A stretch of DNA of 64,000 bases from G964291335 sp964291335 (lineage in GTDB: Bacteria; Chloroflexota; Dehalococcoidia; Lucifugimonadales; UBA3495): positions 1,054,001-1,118,000 of the forward strand of contig OZ219748.1 in the NCBI GenBank assembly GCA_964291335.2. The letters run 5' to 3'. The translations under genes were made by a program, and so were the position numbers. Below the pieces are notes generated by a model. That model was given only the letters and a program-made list of their open reading frames with translations. It was not told where the DNA came from and searched no databases. The first letter of the stretch is position 1, and every line of letters starts with the position of its first letter. This document shows positions 18,160-27,134 of this stretch, one piece after another.

Positions 18160-18713
18160 TCGGCGACCGTCGGGGGGCCAAACAGGGCTGCCAATGCCGC
18201 CTGCTCCCTGGCCTGCATTCGGGCGGTTTCTTCCGGTTCGGCATGGTCGTGTCCTGCCAGATGCAGCGCACCGTGGACAATCAGCAAAGCCAGCTCCCGG
18301 TCAACGCTGCGGCCCAGCGCCTCGGCCTGCCGTCGCGCCTGGGGGTAGGAGATGATAATCTCGCCCAGAGGGGGCGGCTCATCCGGCGGCAGCGCAAAAG
18401 GCGGCCAACCCTCCGGTGGTTCATCGCCCAGGCCGGGCGGGGGTTCCCCTTCGCCTTCCCAATGCCCCTGGTGGCTGCTGGAAAAAGAGAGGACATCAGT
18501 TACTTCATCCAGTCCGCGGTAATCCCGGTTCAATTGGCGCAGCGTAGCGTCGTCGGCGATTACCAGGCTGACCTGGGCCGGCTGACCGGGGTTCAGAACC
18601 TGGGCCAGGCCGTGTTGCAGCGCCTCTTCCAGCCAGCCAGCCGACAGGTCCGGCAGGAATTCATCGGCTATGGACAGGTAAATCGGCCTTTCGTCCCGGG
18701 AAATCAACGGCAA
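18156..18713 (-). CDS. ybeY: Endoribonuclease YbeY
   Basis: 185 residues. Metal-dependent endoribonuclease needed for 16S rRNA 3' end maturation and ribosome quality control. The zinc-binding motif HGALHLAGHDH is present (about 145-155) together with the conserved core LNRDYRGLDEVTDVLSF. An acidic, Pro-rich insert (about 85-115, GEGEPPPGLGDEPPE) lengthens the loop before GEI(I)IS. It is the first gene of the ybeY-dnaX-ybaB unit. Confidence 0.93.
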   Translation of the reverse strand: MPLISRDERPIYLSIADEFLPDLSAGWLEEALQHGLAQVLNPGQPAQVSLVIADDATLRQLNRDYRGLDEVTDVLSFSSSHQGHWEGEGEPPPGLGDEPPEGWPPFALPPDEPPPLGEIIISYPQARRQAEALGRSVDRELALLIVHGALHLAGHDHAEPEETARMQAREQAALAALFGPPTVAE

Positions 18714-19051
18714 GCACGCTCCTGAAGAAGGGGCAGCGTTAGAGTCAGCGGGGAATCTTTGTTCATATTAGCATGTACCCAAAACCGGGCGTCAAGGCAG
18801 GAAACGTCAGCGGGCCAGGGATTTAGGGCGTTAACGACCCGGCATTAACCGCAATGCCGGATATATTCGGCCAGCCGCTCATTGCCCGGTTTATGTTATC
18901 CCCGGAAGGCGGAACGGACGAAGAATGAACGGCAGAAAAACCGACGCGGTTCCGCCCCGGCGCAGGAATAGCGGCGGTTTCAGGACGCACGATGAGGCGG
19001 GTATTATACCCGCCTCATCGTTACTGAGTTAACTGACCGGGAAGGGCCGGG
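18714..19051. other. Intergenic region between ybeY and the EF-G-like gene
   Basis: 338 bp upstream of ybeY, which must hold the promoter of the ybeY-dnaX-ybaB genes. No convincing -35/-10 pair was found. The end nearest the EF-G-like gene holds the 15-bp-arm palindrome described separately. Confidence 0.5.
18990..19020 (-). terminator. Perfect hairpin after the EF-G-like gene
   Basis: Two 15-bp arms (CGATGAGGCGGGTAT and its exact complement) around a single T, starting 32 bp after the stop of the minus-strand GTPase gene. A GC-rich stem this close to a stop is typical of a terminator, but neither side has a T tract, so termination is inferred and the element could instead stabilise the mRNA 3' end. 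Confidence 0.5.
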
Positions 19052-21100
19052 TTACCCCCGTTCTTCCTCCCGGATGCGCTTTGCCTCCTCGATTACCCGC
19101 TGCTCAATGTTGGGCGGCACCGGCTCGTAGTGGTCGAACTCCAGGGAGTAACTGCCCCGGCCCTGGGTCAGGGAGCGCATATCCTGAGCATAGCGCTGAA
19201 CCTCGGACAGGGGCGCCTCGGCTTCCACCACCGTGTAATTATCGCCGGGGGTCATACCCAGAATACGCCCCCGTTTTCCGTTCAGGTCGCTCATAACGTC
19301 GCCGGTATAGGTATCGGGTACATTCACCGTCAGCCTGACAATCGGCTCCAGCAGAATGGGGCTGGCATCGGCCATTCCTTTCCGGAAAGCCTGGGAGCTG
19401 GCAATCTCGAAGGACATGCCGGAAGAATCAACGTCGTGGTAACTGCCGTCATAGATAACGGTCTTCAGGTCCACTACCGGGAAGCCGGCCAACACCCCCT
19501 CTTCCATGGACTTGACCACACCCTTTTCCACTGCGGGTATGTATTCCCGGGGGACGCGGCCGCCCACGATTTCCGAGCCGAATTCGAACCCGTTGTCCCG
19601 ATCCATCGGCTCCAGCCGGAGCAGAACATGGCCGTACTGACCATGTCCGCCGGACTGTTTCTTGTGCCGGTACTCGGTGTTGGTTACCCGGGTAATGGTT
19701 TCCCGATAGGCTACGCGCGGCAGACGCAACACCAGGTCGGCGCCGAACTTTCGCTTAATCCGGTCAATCGCTACTTCAATCTGGGCGTCGCCCAAGCCGG
19801 TTAGCAGGCTGTCGCCGGTGTTCGGGTCCCGGGAATAGCGCAGGCTGGGGTCCTCCTCCACGATGCGGGCCAGCGAGGTAGACATCTTGTCCAGGTCGGC
19901 CTTGGTCGCCGGGGCCACCGCCACGCTGTAGTAGCCCCGGGGGAAGGCGATGGGTTCAAAGGCAACCTGCCGGTCGCGGGCGCAAAGGGTATCGCCGGTA
20001 ACCGTAACGGCCAGCTTGCCAATGGCGCCAATATCCCCGGCCGTCACTTCACTGATGTTCTCCTGGCTTTTACCCCGGGGCAGGTAAAGCTGGCCGATGC
20101 GCTCCGCCTGATTGCGGGCGCTGTTCCAGACTTCGGAATTGCTGTTGATTGAACCCCGATAGACCCGGAACAGGGACAACTTGCCCACGAAGGGGTCGGC
20201 GGTGGTCTTGAAGACAAAGGCGGACAGAGGGGCGGACGGGTCAACCTCGAAGGCGGTTTCCTGCCCGGATGCGTCCTTCATGACCGGTTTGGCTCCATTC
20301 TCCGGCGACGGAAAGAACTCGCGCACCGTTTCCAGGTATTCGGCTGCGCCGATGTTCTGGGTGGCTGAACAGGCCAGGATTGGCACCAGGCTGCCGGACA
20401 GAATGGCGGTTCGGACGCCGTTGACGATTTCCGAATCGGACAGTTCCTCGCCTTCCAGGTACTTGTCGGCCAGCGCATCGTCGGCCTCGGCGACGGCTTC
20501 AATCAGCCGTTCCCGGGCAGCCTCGAACTGGTCGGCCACCTCGGCCGGTATTTCCGCCGGGGGATGCACCACGCTGACCACGCCCGTAAAGTCCTGGGCG
20601 TCGCCCAAAGGCAGCTGGAAGGGTACGCATTTGCTGCCGAAGGAGGCCTGAATGTCGGCCACGGTGCGGGAGAAGCTGGCATTTTCCCGGTCCATTTTAT
20701 TGACGAGCAGCATCCGGGGCAGCGCCAGGTCTTCGCACTGCTGCCAGGAGCGTTCCGTACCCACGTCCACCCCTGAGGGCGCCGGCAGCAGGATGGTGGC
20801 GCTTTCCACCACCCGCAGGGCGCAAACCACTTCACCGAAGAAGTCATCGTAGCCGGGCGTATCCAGGAAGTTGACCTTATAGCGGTCCCAACTGCACGCA
20901 ATCAGGGTGGTCTGAATGCTGCCGCCCCGTTTAATCTCTTCAGCTTCGTAGTCAGATACGGTGTTGCCGTCCTCCACCCGGCCAATACGGGTAACGGCTT
21001 TGGTATTGAACAACAGGGTTTCGCACAGAGATGTTTTACCGGCGCCGCTGTGGGAAAGCAGCGCCATGTTCCTCAGATTGCCGGCATCTATTTTGGGCAT
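19052..21100 (-). CDS. Elongation factor G-like GTPase (EF-G2 type)
   Basis: 682 residues from ATG 21100 (MPKIDAGNLRNMALLSHSG), chosen over a 50-codon longer frame because AAGGGGGA lies just upstream. G-domain motifs: HSGAGKTSL (P loop, about 16-24), DTPGYDDF (G3), NKMD (G4). Domains II-V follow, with a domain IV start YRHKKQSGGHGQYG and the C-terminal region PDTYTGDVMSDLNGKRGRILGM typical of EF-G. Switch I reads RGGSIQTTL rather than RGITI, as in EF-G paralogues (FusA2) that often act in ribosome recycling or stress rather than as main translocase. The true fusA would be expected near rpsL/rpsG elsewhere. Confidence 0.88.
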   Translation of the reverse strand: MPKIDAGNLRNMALLSHSGAGKTSLCETLLFNTKAVTRIGRVEDGNTVSDYEAEEIKRGGSIQTTLIACSWDRYKVNFLDTPGYDDFFGEVVCALRVVESATILLPAPSGVDVGTERSWQQCEDLALPRMLLVNKMDRENASFSRTVADIQASFGSKCVPFQLPLGDAQDFTGVVSVVHPPAEIPAEVADQFEAARERLIEAVAEADDALADKYLEGEELSDSEIVNGVRTAILSGSLVPILACSATQNIGAAEYLETVREFFPSPENGAKPVMKDASGQETAFEVDPSAPLSAFVFKTTADPFVGKLSLFRVYRGSINSNSEVWNSARNQAERIGQLYLPRGKSQENISEVTAGDIGAIGKLAVTVTGDTLCARDRQVAFEPIAFPRGYYSVAVAPATKADLDKMSTSLARIVEEDPSLRYSRDPNTGDSLLTGLGDAQIEVAIDRIKRKFGADLVLRLPRVAYRETITRVTNTEYRHKKQSGGHGQYGHVLLRLEPMDRDNGFEFGSEIVGGRVPREYIPAVEKGVVKSMEEGVLAGFPVVDLKTVIYDGSYHDVDSSGMSFEIASSQAFRKGMADASPILLEPIVRLTVNVPDTYTGDVMSDLNGKRGRILGMTPGDNYTVVEAEAPLSEVQRYAQDMRSLTQGRGSYSLEFDHYEPVPPNIEQRVIEEAKRIREEERG

Positions 21101-21402
21101 GGCCGATCGTTCCCCCTTCACCTTTCGGACTGCACGATGTTGACACGATGTTGAAAGGATTTTATATAACTTTAACCCGCTTGCGCAACCTTGCCGCCGC
21201 CTCCGCTTGTCCACCGGGGACAAGGGCCTTCCGGTGGCAAGGCAGGGCATTCCTTCGCGAAACCCCGACGCAACGGCAACGGGCAGCCCGGCTACCCGCC
21301 CGGCGCGCCGGCCGGCGGAACGACCGGGAAAATACCGGCGCCGCGCCGGACGCCTATACTGCGCCGTTTATCCGCCGGAAGCCGGCGCTGACCGGCGTCC
21401 CC
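21101..21402. other. Intergenic region before the EF-G-like gene
   Basis: 302 bp between the mutase stop and the GTPase start, both on the minus strand. It contains the GTPase ribosome site and an AT-richer stretch near 21150-21180 that could hold its promoter; no clear -35/-10 pair, RNA gene or terminator with a T tract is visible. Confidence 0.4.
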
Positions 21403-23085
21403 CTAAAAGCCCCAGGCGGGCTGATACTCGCCGAAAACCTCCCGGAAGACGCCCATCATCTCGCCCAGAGTGGCATAAGCCCGCACCGCCTCCAGCAAAG
21501 GAGGCATCAGGTTTTCGGAACCCCTGGCGGCCTGCTCCAGGGCCTTCAGCCGGGCCGCAACTGCCCGGTTATCCCGTCGGCGGCGGAGGCGGTTCAGGTT
21601 CGCTATCTGCCGGGCTTCCCCTTCCCGATTTACCCGCAGCAGGGGTATGGACAGTTCTTCTTCGGCAACGTACCGGTTTACGCCGACGGTAACGCGCTCC
21701 TGCCGGTCTTCCTGCCGCTGGTAAAGGTAGGCGGCATCGGCAATTTCCCGCTGGAAAAAGCCCGCTTCCAGCGCCGGAACAACGCCGCCCGCGTCCGCTA
21801 TGCGCCGGAAGTAATCATATGCGGCAGCCTCAACCTGGTTGGTCAGAGTCTCCAGGTAATAACTGCCGCCCAGCGGGTCAACGGTATCGGTAACTCCGGT
21901 TTCGTGGGCAATAATCTGCTGGGTGCGCAGGGCCTGCAGGGCCGCCGATTCCGAAGGCAGGGCCCAGGCCTCGTCCTTGCCGTTGGTGTGAAGCGACTGG
22001 CAGCCGCCCATAACGGCGGCCAGGGCTTGCAGCGAAACGCGCACCACGTTGTTTTCCGGCTGCTGGGCGGTCAGGGCGGCGCCGGAGGTTTGGGCATGGA
22101 AGCGGAGCCAAAGGGAACGGGGGTTTTTCGCTCCGTAGGTATCGCGCAGCTCCCGCGCCCAGATGCGGCGGGCAGCCCGGTACTTGGCTACTTCTTCAAA
22201 GAAGTCGTTATGGGCGTTGAAAAAGAAACTGAGGCGCGGCGCGAAATCGTCCACCGCCAAACCCCGCGCCAGGCAGCGCCCCACGTACTCAAACCCGTCA
22301 GCCAGCGTAAAGGCCAGCTCCTGCACCGCCGTGGCGCCGGCCTCCCGTATATGGTAACCACTGATGCTGATGGGGTTCCAGCGGGGCATATGCCGGGCGG
22401 CGAACTCCACCGTATCCACCACCAGCCGCAGCGACGGCTCCGGCGGAAAGATGTATTCGTTCTGGGCCAGGTATTCCTTAAGGATGTCGTTCTGCAGGGT
22501 GCCGCCGATTTCTTCCAGTGGCGCACCCCGCTTTTCGGCGGCTGCAATGTACATGGCCCAGATAATTGCCGCCGGGCTGTTGATGGTCATGGAGGTGGTG
22601 ACCCGCTCCAGGGGAATGCCGTCAAAAAGGGTCTCCATATCTGCCAGAGAAGATACCGCCACCCCGCACTTGCCGAACTCGCCGGCGGCTCGCGGGTCGT
22701 CGGTATCGTAGCCGTACAGCGTAGGCAGGTCGAAGGCCACGCTCAGGCCGGTTTGCCCATTATCCAGCAGAAAGCGAAAACGCCGGTTAGTCTCCTCAGG
22801 CAGGCCAAAACCGGCGAACATGCGCATGGTCCACAGCCGCTCCCGGTAGCCGCCCGGATGCACTCCCCGCAGGTAAGGAAACTCGCCGGGCAGCCCTATG
22901 TCCCGCAAATAGTCCGCTGCGGCCAGGTCTTCCGGCGTATAGACCGGCGCTACCGGTATTTGAGACAGGGTCCGGTAAGCCGTCTTGCGCCGGTTGCCGG
23001 CTGCGTTACGCTCCCGCCAAAGCTGCCCTTGCCGGCGCAGTTGTTCCAGTTCTTCGGTGGAAAACAAGGGGGAACCTCCAAACAC
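21403..23085 (-). CDS. Methylmalonyl-CoA mutase, large (alpha) subunit
   Basis: 560 residues, the size of the separate catalytic subunit that lacks the C-terminal B12-binding domain. Interconverts succinyl-CoA and methylmalonyl-CoA with an adenosylcobalamin-bound partner subunit. Typical sequence: PYLRGVHPGGYRERLWTMRMFAGFG (CoA/active site), the TGLSVAFDLPTLYGYDTD segment, QNDILKEYLAQNEYIFPPEPS, ISISGYHIREAGATA and NNVVRVSLQALAAVMGGCQSLHTN. The sequence is complete from start to stop. The B12-binding small subunit and the MeaB chaperone are not in the window. Isobutyryl-CoA or ethylmalonyl-CoA mutase would be alternatives. Confidence 0.9.
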   Translation of the reverse strand: MFGGSPLFSTEELEQLRRQGQLWRERNAAGNRRKTAYRTLSQIPVAPVYTPEDLAAADYLRDIGLPGEFPYLRGVHPGGYRERLWTMRMFAGFGLPEETNRRFRFLLDNGQTGLSVAFDLPTLYGYDTDDPRAAGEFGKCGVAVSSLADMETLFDGIPLERVTTSMTINSPAAIIWAMYIAAAEKRGAPLEEIGGTLQNDILKEYLAQNEYIFPPEPSLRLVVDTVEFAARHMPRWNPISISGYHIREAGATAVQELAFTLADGFEYVGRCLARGLAVDDFAPRLSFFFNAHNDFFEEVAKYRAARRIWARELRDTYGAKNPRSLWLRFHAQTSGAALTAQQPENNVVRVSLQALAAVMGGCQSLHTNGKDEAWALPSESAALQALRTQQIIAHETGVTDTVDPLGGSYYLETLTNQVEAAAYDYFRRIADAGGVVPALEAGFFQREIADAAYLYQRQEDRQERVTVGVNRYVAEEELSIPLLRVNREGEARQIANLNRLRRRRDNRAVAARLKALEQAARGSENLMPPLLEAVRAYATLGEMMGVFREVFGEYQPAWGF

Positions 23086-23160
23086 CGCCTTGAAGTTCAG
23101 TCTAACCAGCCGGAGCCGGGGGCGTCAACGCCGGGGCGGGGAAAAGGCTGCTCTGCCTTT

Positions 23161-23182
23161 GATAATTCCGGTGATAATTCCG
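23161..23182. repeat. Tandem 10-bp direct repeat upstream of the restriction-modification genes
   Basis: GATAATTCCG occurs twice (23161-23170 and 23173-23182) with a 12-bp period, about 100 bp before the methyltransferase start and beside a TTGACA at 23203-23208. One helical turn spacing suggests a binding site for a dimeric regulator; this is inference. Confidence 0.35.
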
Positions 23183-23279
23183 GACGGGCTGACCAGCGCA
23201 TATTGACACTTGACCGGTTTAATACAAGAATTACCGGGCAGCGCAAGAACTGAGCCGCTTCAGTAAATGGCGAGGGAAA

Positions 23280-24239
23280 ATGGCCGATAGCTCCTGCTTG
23301 GCAATCAACCGGGTTTATTGCGGCGACGCCAGGAAAATGCTCAAACTGGTTGCGCCTGAGACGGTGGCGCTCAGTTTCTGGTCTCCGCCCTATTGCCTGG
23401 GGAAGTCTTATGAAAAAAACCTGGACTTCGCTCAGTGGAGTGAACTGCTCGAAGCCACGCTCGGGCTGCATTATAACGTTATCAAACAGGGGGGCTTCCT
23501 GGGGGTAAACGTAGCGGATATTCTGGCGTTCGAAGACCCCGCTATGCCCAGGATTCAAGCGGAGCAGGTGGTCGGCAAGAAGGTGAAAATCACCCGCGCA
23601 GAAGTCTTGTCGGCGCAAAGGGAACACCCTGAATATGACAAATACCAACTGGCAGCCTTGCTGGGATGCAGCGAACAGACGATTGACCGCCGGTTGAAAG
23701 ACAATAACGCAAGGGGCGGAAAATATGCCCCCCAAACCAGGGTGAAGCTTACCGCCGGGCTGATAACCGAATGGGCCGAAACAGCGGGGTTCTATCTCTA
23801 CGACCGACGCGTATGGGTCAAGGATCCTTGCTGGGTAAACAGCCGTTGGCACAGTTTATCTTACCGGTCAGTGGATGAGTGGGAACACTTGCTGATTTTC
23901 TGGAAACCCGGGATTACTGCGGTTAATCGGTCCCGACTAGAGAAAGAGGAGTGGGCGGATTGGGGTTCGCGTGGTGTATGGAACATTCCTTCGGTCCGTT
24001 CTAACAACGACCATGAGTCGCAATTTCCGGTTGAACTTCCGCGCCGGATGATTCGCCTGCTTACTGAACCGGGGGAACTGGTGCTGGACTGCTTTATCGG
24101 AAGCGGAACCACTGCGATTGCCGCCATTGCTGAAGGCCGGCAATTTATCGGGTTCGACGCCAGCAACCGCAGCGCAGCAATGGCCGAAGCGCGCATCGCA
24201 AAAGCGCTGGCCAGCTGTCAACGGAGGTTGAGCATTTGA
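23280..24239 (+). CDS. Site-specific DNA methyltransferase, beta class, likely N4-cytosine
   Basis: 319 residues. Motif IV SPPY (35-38) comes first and the SAM-binding motif I, DCFIGSGTT (270-278), comes last, which is the beta-class order; SPPY is the form most often seen in N4-cytosine enzymes. Between them residues 121-139 look like a helix-turn-helix (YQLAALLGCSEQTIDRRLK), unusual within the catalytic frame. The stop overlaps the start of an SfiI-like nuclease gene by 4 bp (TTGA), so it is the protective partner of that enzyme. Predicted target is the nuclease site (GGCC-N5-GGCC type) if the family holds. Confidence 0.9.
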   Translation: MADSSCLAINRVYCGDARKMLKLVAPETVALSFWSPPYCLGKSYEKNLDFAQWSELLEATLGLHYNVIKQGGFLGVNVADILAFEDPAMPRIQAEQVVGKKVKITRAEVLSAQREHPEYDKYQLAALLGCSEQTIDRRLKDNNARGGKYAPQTRVKLTAGLITEWAETAGFYLYDRRVWVKDPCWVNSRWHSLSYRSVDEWEHLLIFWKPGITAVNRSRLEKEEWADWGSRGVWNIPSVRSNNDHESQFPVELPRRMIRLLTEPGELVLDCFIGSGTTAIAAIAEGRQFIGFDASNRSAAMAEARIAKALASCQRRLSI

Positions 24240-24961
24240 CTTTGAGCGGCGATTACCTCCGAGTCAATTTAAGCATTATTGAAGAAATAGAAAAGGCTAC
24301 CCTTCGAATGGTGGTTCAAGCCATCTACGATTTCAGGGAAGAAGCTGTCGAGATTTTCGCTAATGAAGCAGACTTAGTGGCAGATATAGGTGAAGACATA
24401 ACCCGGGAAGCGCTGGACAGGCAGGGTATGCCGACGTTGCCTGTTCGGCTATTTGGAAAGATCGACTATAAGCGAGCGACTTACTTGTTCCAACCAGACT
24501 ATGCGGTTCGTCAAGCATTATTTGTAGATTCTAAAGCGGAGAAAACAGAAGGCGCGCGTACGGCGACAATCCAAACCTCACAGACCTCCCTGCGAATCAG
24601 GCAATCACGGCAATCTGAGAACGTGGATATACCTGGAGACCTGGAAGCCATCGCTACCATAAGGGATACCGAGTATCTGACTACTACGGTATTTGTGAAG
24701 TATAATTACTCGGATAATCCGGTGAATGTTCCTCCCAACACTCTGGAATCTATATCGGTATTATGTTTGCCTAACGGGCTTCTCCAGTCCAGGTATAACC
24801 CGGACGCCGGCGATTCAATCTGGCTCGCTGGCCGAAATGCCCCAAGCCGCGGCGAAACCTTCCGGGCGCGCATCAGTCTGGCTGCGCTAAAGGGCAAGGC
24901 CACTTGGCGGGTTCAGCGCATCCCGGTCAGCAACGGCGGGCCTTTGGTTTGGGACAATTAA
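24236..24961 (+). CDS. SfiI-like type II restriction endonuclease
   Basis: 241 residues from a TTG start at 24236, with GGAGG eight bases upstream and 4-bp overlap with the methyltransferase gene. The sequence matches SfiI along its length as I remember it: IDYKR near residue 76, then VDSKA near 97, giving the catalytic pattern Asp77-x20-Asp98-x-Lys100 of its PD-(D/E)XK site, and RYNPD.......G...SRGE near the C-terminus. SfiI is a tetramer that cuts GGCCNNNNNGGCC after binding two sites. GC and codon use look slightly more A/T-rich than the neighbours, consistent with horizontal gain. Gene complete; specificity is inferred, not shown. Confidence 0.85.
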   Translation: MTLSGDYLRVNLSIIEEIEKATLRMVVQAIYDFREEAVEIFANEADLVADIGEDITREALDRQGMPTLPVRLFGKIDYKRATYLFQPDYAVRQALFVDSKAEKTEGARTATIQTSQTSLRIRQSRQSENVDIPGDLEAIATIRDTEYLTTTVFVKYNYSDNPVNVPPNTLESISVLCLPNGLLQSRYNPDAGDSIWLAGRNAPSRGETFRARISLAALKGKATWRVQRIPVSNGGPLVWDN

Positions 24962-24994
24962 CCGGTTCCCGATTCCCGGCGCAGTTAACGCTCG

Positions 24995-26227
24995 CTACCG
25001 CAACGAGGCGAAGCGGCGGCGGCCTACCTTGATGGCGGTGCCCGGTTCCGGCGCCTCGTAAGGAGCGTCCCCCTTCAGGCGATACGGCGGGCCGGCCGGC
25101 GGGAACAGTTCCACCGCCCCCTGGTTCAGCATCCGTTTACCGTCATTAACGCTGGAAACCAGGCCGGCGGCAGCCAGGGCATTGCTCCAGCGGGGGCCGC
25201 ACAGGGAAGCCAGGGCAACTTCGGGCATATCTGCGGGCAGGCTGCGCTGCTGCACTACCCGCTCGAACCGTTCCTGGGCAGCGTTGGCCGCCGCAGCGTC
25301 GTGGAAAGCGGCGGTTATTTCCCGGGCCAGACGCTTCTTCAATTCCATCGGGTTGACCACTGACGCCGCCATGCTGCGGGACATTTCGGCCAGCTCCTCG
25401 TCGGGTACATCGGTCAGGTATTCGAAGTAAGAGACAATCAGGCTGTCCGGCAGCGACATAAGCTTGCCGAACATATCTTCAGCCGGCTCTTCCACCCCCA
25501 CGTAATTATCCAGGCTCTTGCTCATCTTCTGCACGCCGTCGGTGCCGGCCAGGATGGGCATCAGGAAGCACTGTTGGGGACGCTGGCCCAGCATGGCCTG
25601 GAGGTCCCGACCAACCATTAAATTGAACATCTGGTCGGTGCCGCCAAACTCCACGTCCGCCTCAATGGCTACCGAGTCGTAGGCTTGAAGCAAGGGGTAA
25701 AGCAGTTCGGTAATGGCGATGGGCCGGTGTGCCGCGAACCTGCTGGCGAAATCGTCCCGCTCCAGGAACTGGGCAACGGTAAACCGCCCGGTCAAGCCGA
25801 TAACGTCCGCCAGCGAAAACCGGCCGAACCACTCACTTTGCCAAATCACCTGGGCCCGGCTTTGGTCCACCACCTTGAAGAACTGACGCAAGTAAGACTG
25901 GGCGTTGTCCATTACCTCCTGGTGAGTCAGCATGGGGCGGGTAACGGAACGGCCGCTGGGATCGCCGATTTGGGCGGTCCAGTCGCCCACAATCAAAATT
26001 ACCTGGTGGCCCAGTTCCTGCAACTGACGCAGCTTGCGCAGCCCTACTACATGGCCCAGGTGAATATCGGGGCGGCTGGGGTCAAAGCCCATTTTCAGGC
26101 GCAGGGGCCGGCCCTCCTGCAACCGCCGGATGAACTCTTCCCGAACGATGATGCTGCTGACGCCCCGCTGGGTAATGCGCTGTAATTCGGCTGGGCTAGG
26201 GGACACCGGAGCCTCCGGCCGGCGCAA
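24995..26227 (-). CDS. tyrS: Tyrosyl-tRNA synthetase
   Basis: 410 residues, class Ic synthetase. Motif HLGH (HIGH-like, in DIHLGHVVGLRKL, about 56) and KMSKS (QKMSKSLDN, about 236), tyrosine pocket residues in FGGTDQMFN, and a C-terminal S4-like RNA-binding domain (about 335-400) with VSSVNDGKRMLNQGAVEL. Of the TyrZ-like subgroup judging by the FDPSRPDIHLGH start of the Rossmann fold. Its start overlaps the end of ribF by 32 bp, so the two genes are probably one transcript. Convergent with the restriction gene (33 bp). Confidence 0.96.
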   Translation of the reverse strand: MRRPEAPVSPSPAELQRITQRGVSSIIVREEFIRRLQEGRPLRLKMGFDPSRPDIHLGHVVGLRKLRQLQELGHQVILIVGDWTAQIGDPSGRSVTRPMLTHQEVMDNAQSYLRQFFKVVDQSRAQVIWQSEWFGRFSLADVIGLTGRFTVAQFLERDDFASRFAAHRPIAITELLYPLLQAYDSVAIEADVEFGGTDQMFNLMVGRDLQAMLGQRPQQCFLMPILAGTDGVQKMSKSLDNYVGVEEPAEDMFGKLMSLPDSLIVSYFEYLTDVPDEELAEMSRSMAASVVNPMELKKRLAREITAAFHDAAAANAAQERFERVVQQRSLPADMPEVALASLCGPRWSNALAAAGLVSSVNDGKRMLNQGAVELFPPAGPPYRLKGDAPYEAPEPGTAIKVGRRRFASLR

Positions 26228-27134
26228 GGACCAGGCGGGTGTTGGCTACATCCCGGCCAATCTGCGCCACCAACGCCTCCAGGTTGGGAAAGGTTTCCTG
26301 GTCGCGCAGTTTGTCCACAAACTCAATTTCCAGGCGTTGGCCGTACAAATCGCCGTCAAAATCCAGAATATAAACCTCCAGCAGCCGCTTGGTAAGTCCG
26401 AAGGTGGGCCGGACGCCGATGCTGGTAGCCGAGGGACGGCGCACTCCGTCAATGATGGCCCAGGTAGCGTAGATGCCATCTCCGGGCAGCACCAGTTCCG
26501 GCGAAAAAGACAGGTTGGCGGTGGGGAACCCCAACTCCCGACCGCGCCGGTCGCCGCTGACCACCTGACCAACCAGGGAAAAGTCCCGACCCAGCAGGCA
26601 GGCCGCCGCCGCCATTGCGCCATCGCTGATGGCCTGCCGGATAACCCTGCTCTTTACCAGGGTATCGTCGAGCAGCAGCGGCTCCAGAATATCGACCCAG
26701 AAACCCAGCTCCCGGCCCAGGCCGGACAGCCTTTCGGCGTTGCCCTCCCGGTTGCGGCCCAGGGCAAAATCCGGGCCAATTACCAGACCCTTCATGCGCA
26801 GACACTCGGACAGCAGCGTTACAAACTCCCGCGCCGTCAGTTGCGCCAGTTCCGTGGTGAAATCCAGCGACACCACCAACTCAACGCCTTCCTGCCGAAT
26901 CAGCTGTTCCTTCCGCGCCAGGGGCGTAATGAAGGCCACTTGCCGGTCTGGTTGGAGTACGGTAATCGGGTGGTTGGCAAAGGTAAGCACCGCCGGCTGA
27001 AAATCGGGGCGGGCCAGTTGAACCAGGCGGCGCAGCAAATGGGTGTGGCCTCGGTGCACCCCATCAAACACGCCAATAGTAACTACCGTGTCCCGGTCGG
27101 GGGAAACACGGTTCAGCCGCTGACGAAAGCTCAT
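26196..27134 (-). CDS. ribF: Bifunctional riboflavin kinase/FAD synthetase
   Basis: 312 residues from ATG 27134 (MSFRQRLNRVSPDRD); the longer open frame upstream is not family-like. The N-terminal adenylyltransferase domain has the HxGH-like GVFDGVHRGHTHLL (about 23-36) and the C-terminal riboflavin kinase domain has RGRELGFPTANL (about 195). Makes FMN and then FAD, the cofactor of several flavoproteins in this window. Followed by tyrS with a 32-bp overlap. Confidence 0.95.
   Translation of the reverse strand: MSFRQRLNRVSPDRDTVVTIGVFDGVHRGHTHLLRRLVQLARPDFQPAVLTFANHPITVLQPDRQVAFITPLARKEQLIRQEGVELVVSLDFTTELAQLTAREFVTLLSECLRMKGLVIGPDFALGRNREGNAERLSGLGRELGFWVDILEPLLLDDTLVKSRVIRQAISDGAMAAAACLLGRDFSLVGQVVSGDRRGRELGFPTANLSFSPELVLPGDGIYATWAIIDGVRRPSATSIGVRPTFGLTKRLLEVYILDFDGDLYGQRLEIEFVDKLRDQETFPNLEALVAQIGRDVANTRLVLAPAGGSGVP

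Noticed and set aside
17071..18348. Open frame of 425 codons opposite dnaX
   Set aside because: Antisense of dnaX and part of ybeY; no motif.
21031..23253. Open frame of 740 codons on the plus strand opposite the EF-G-like start and the mutase
   Set aside because: Antisense shadow of GC-rich genes: it lies over two well-supported minus-strand genes and the product has no domain-like pattern.
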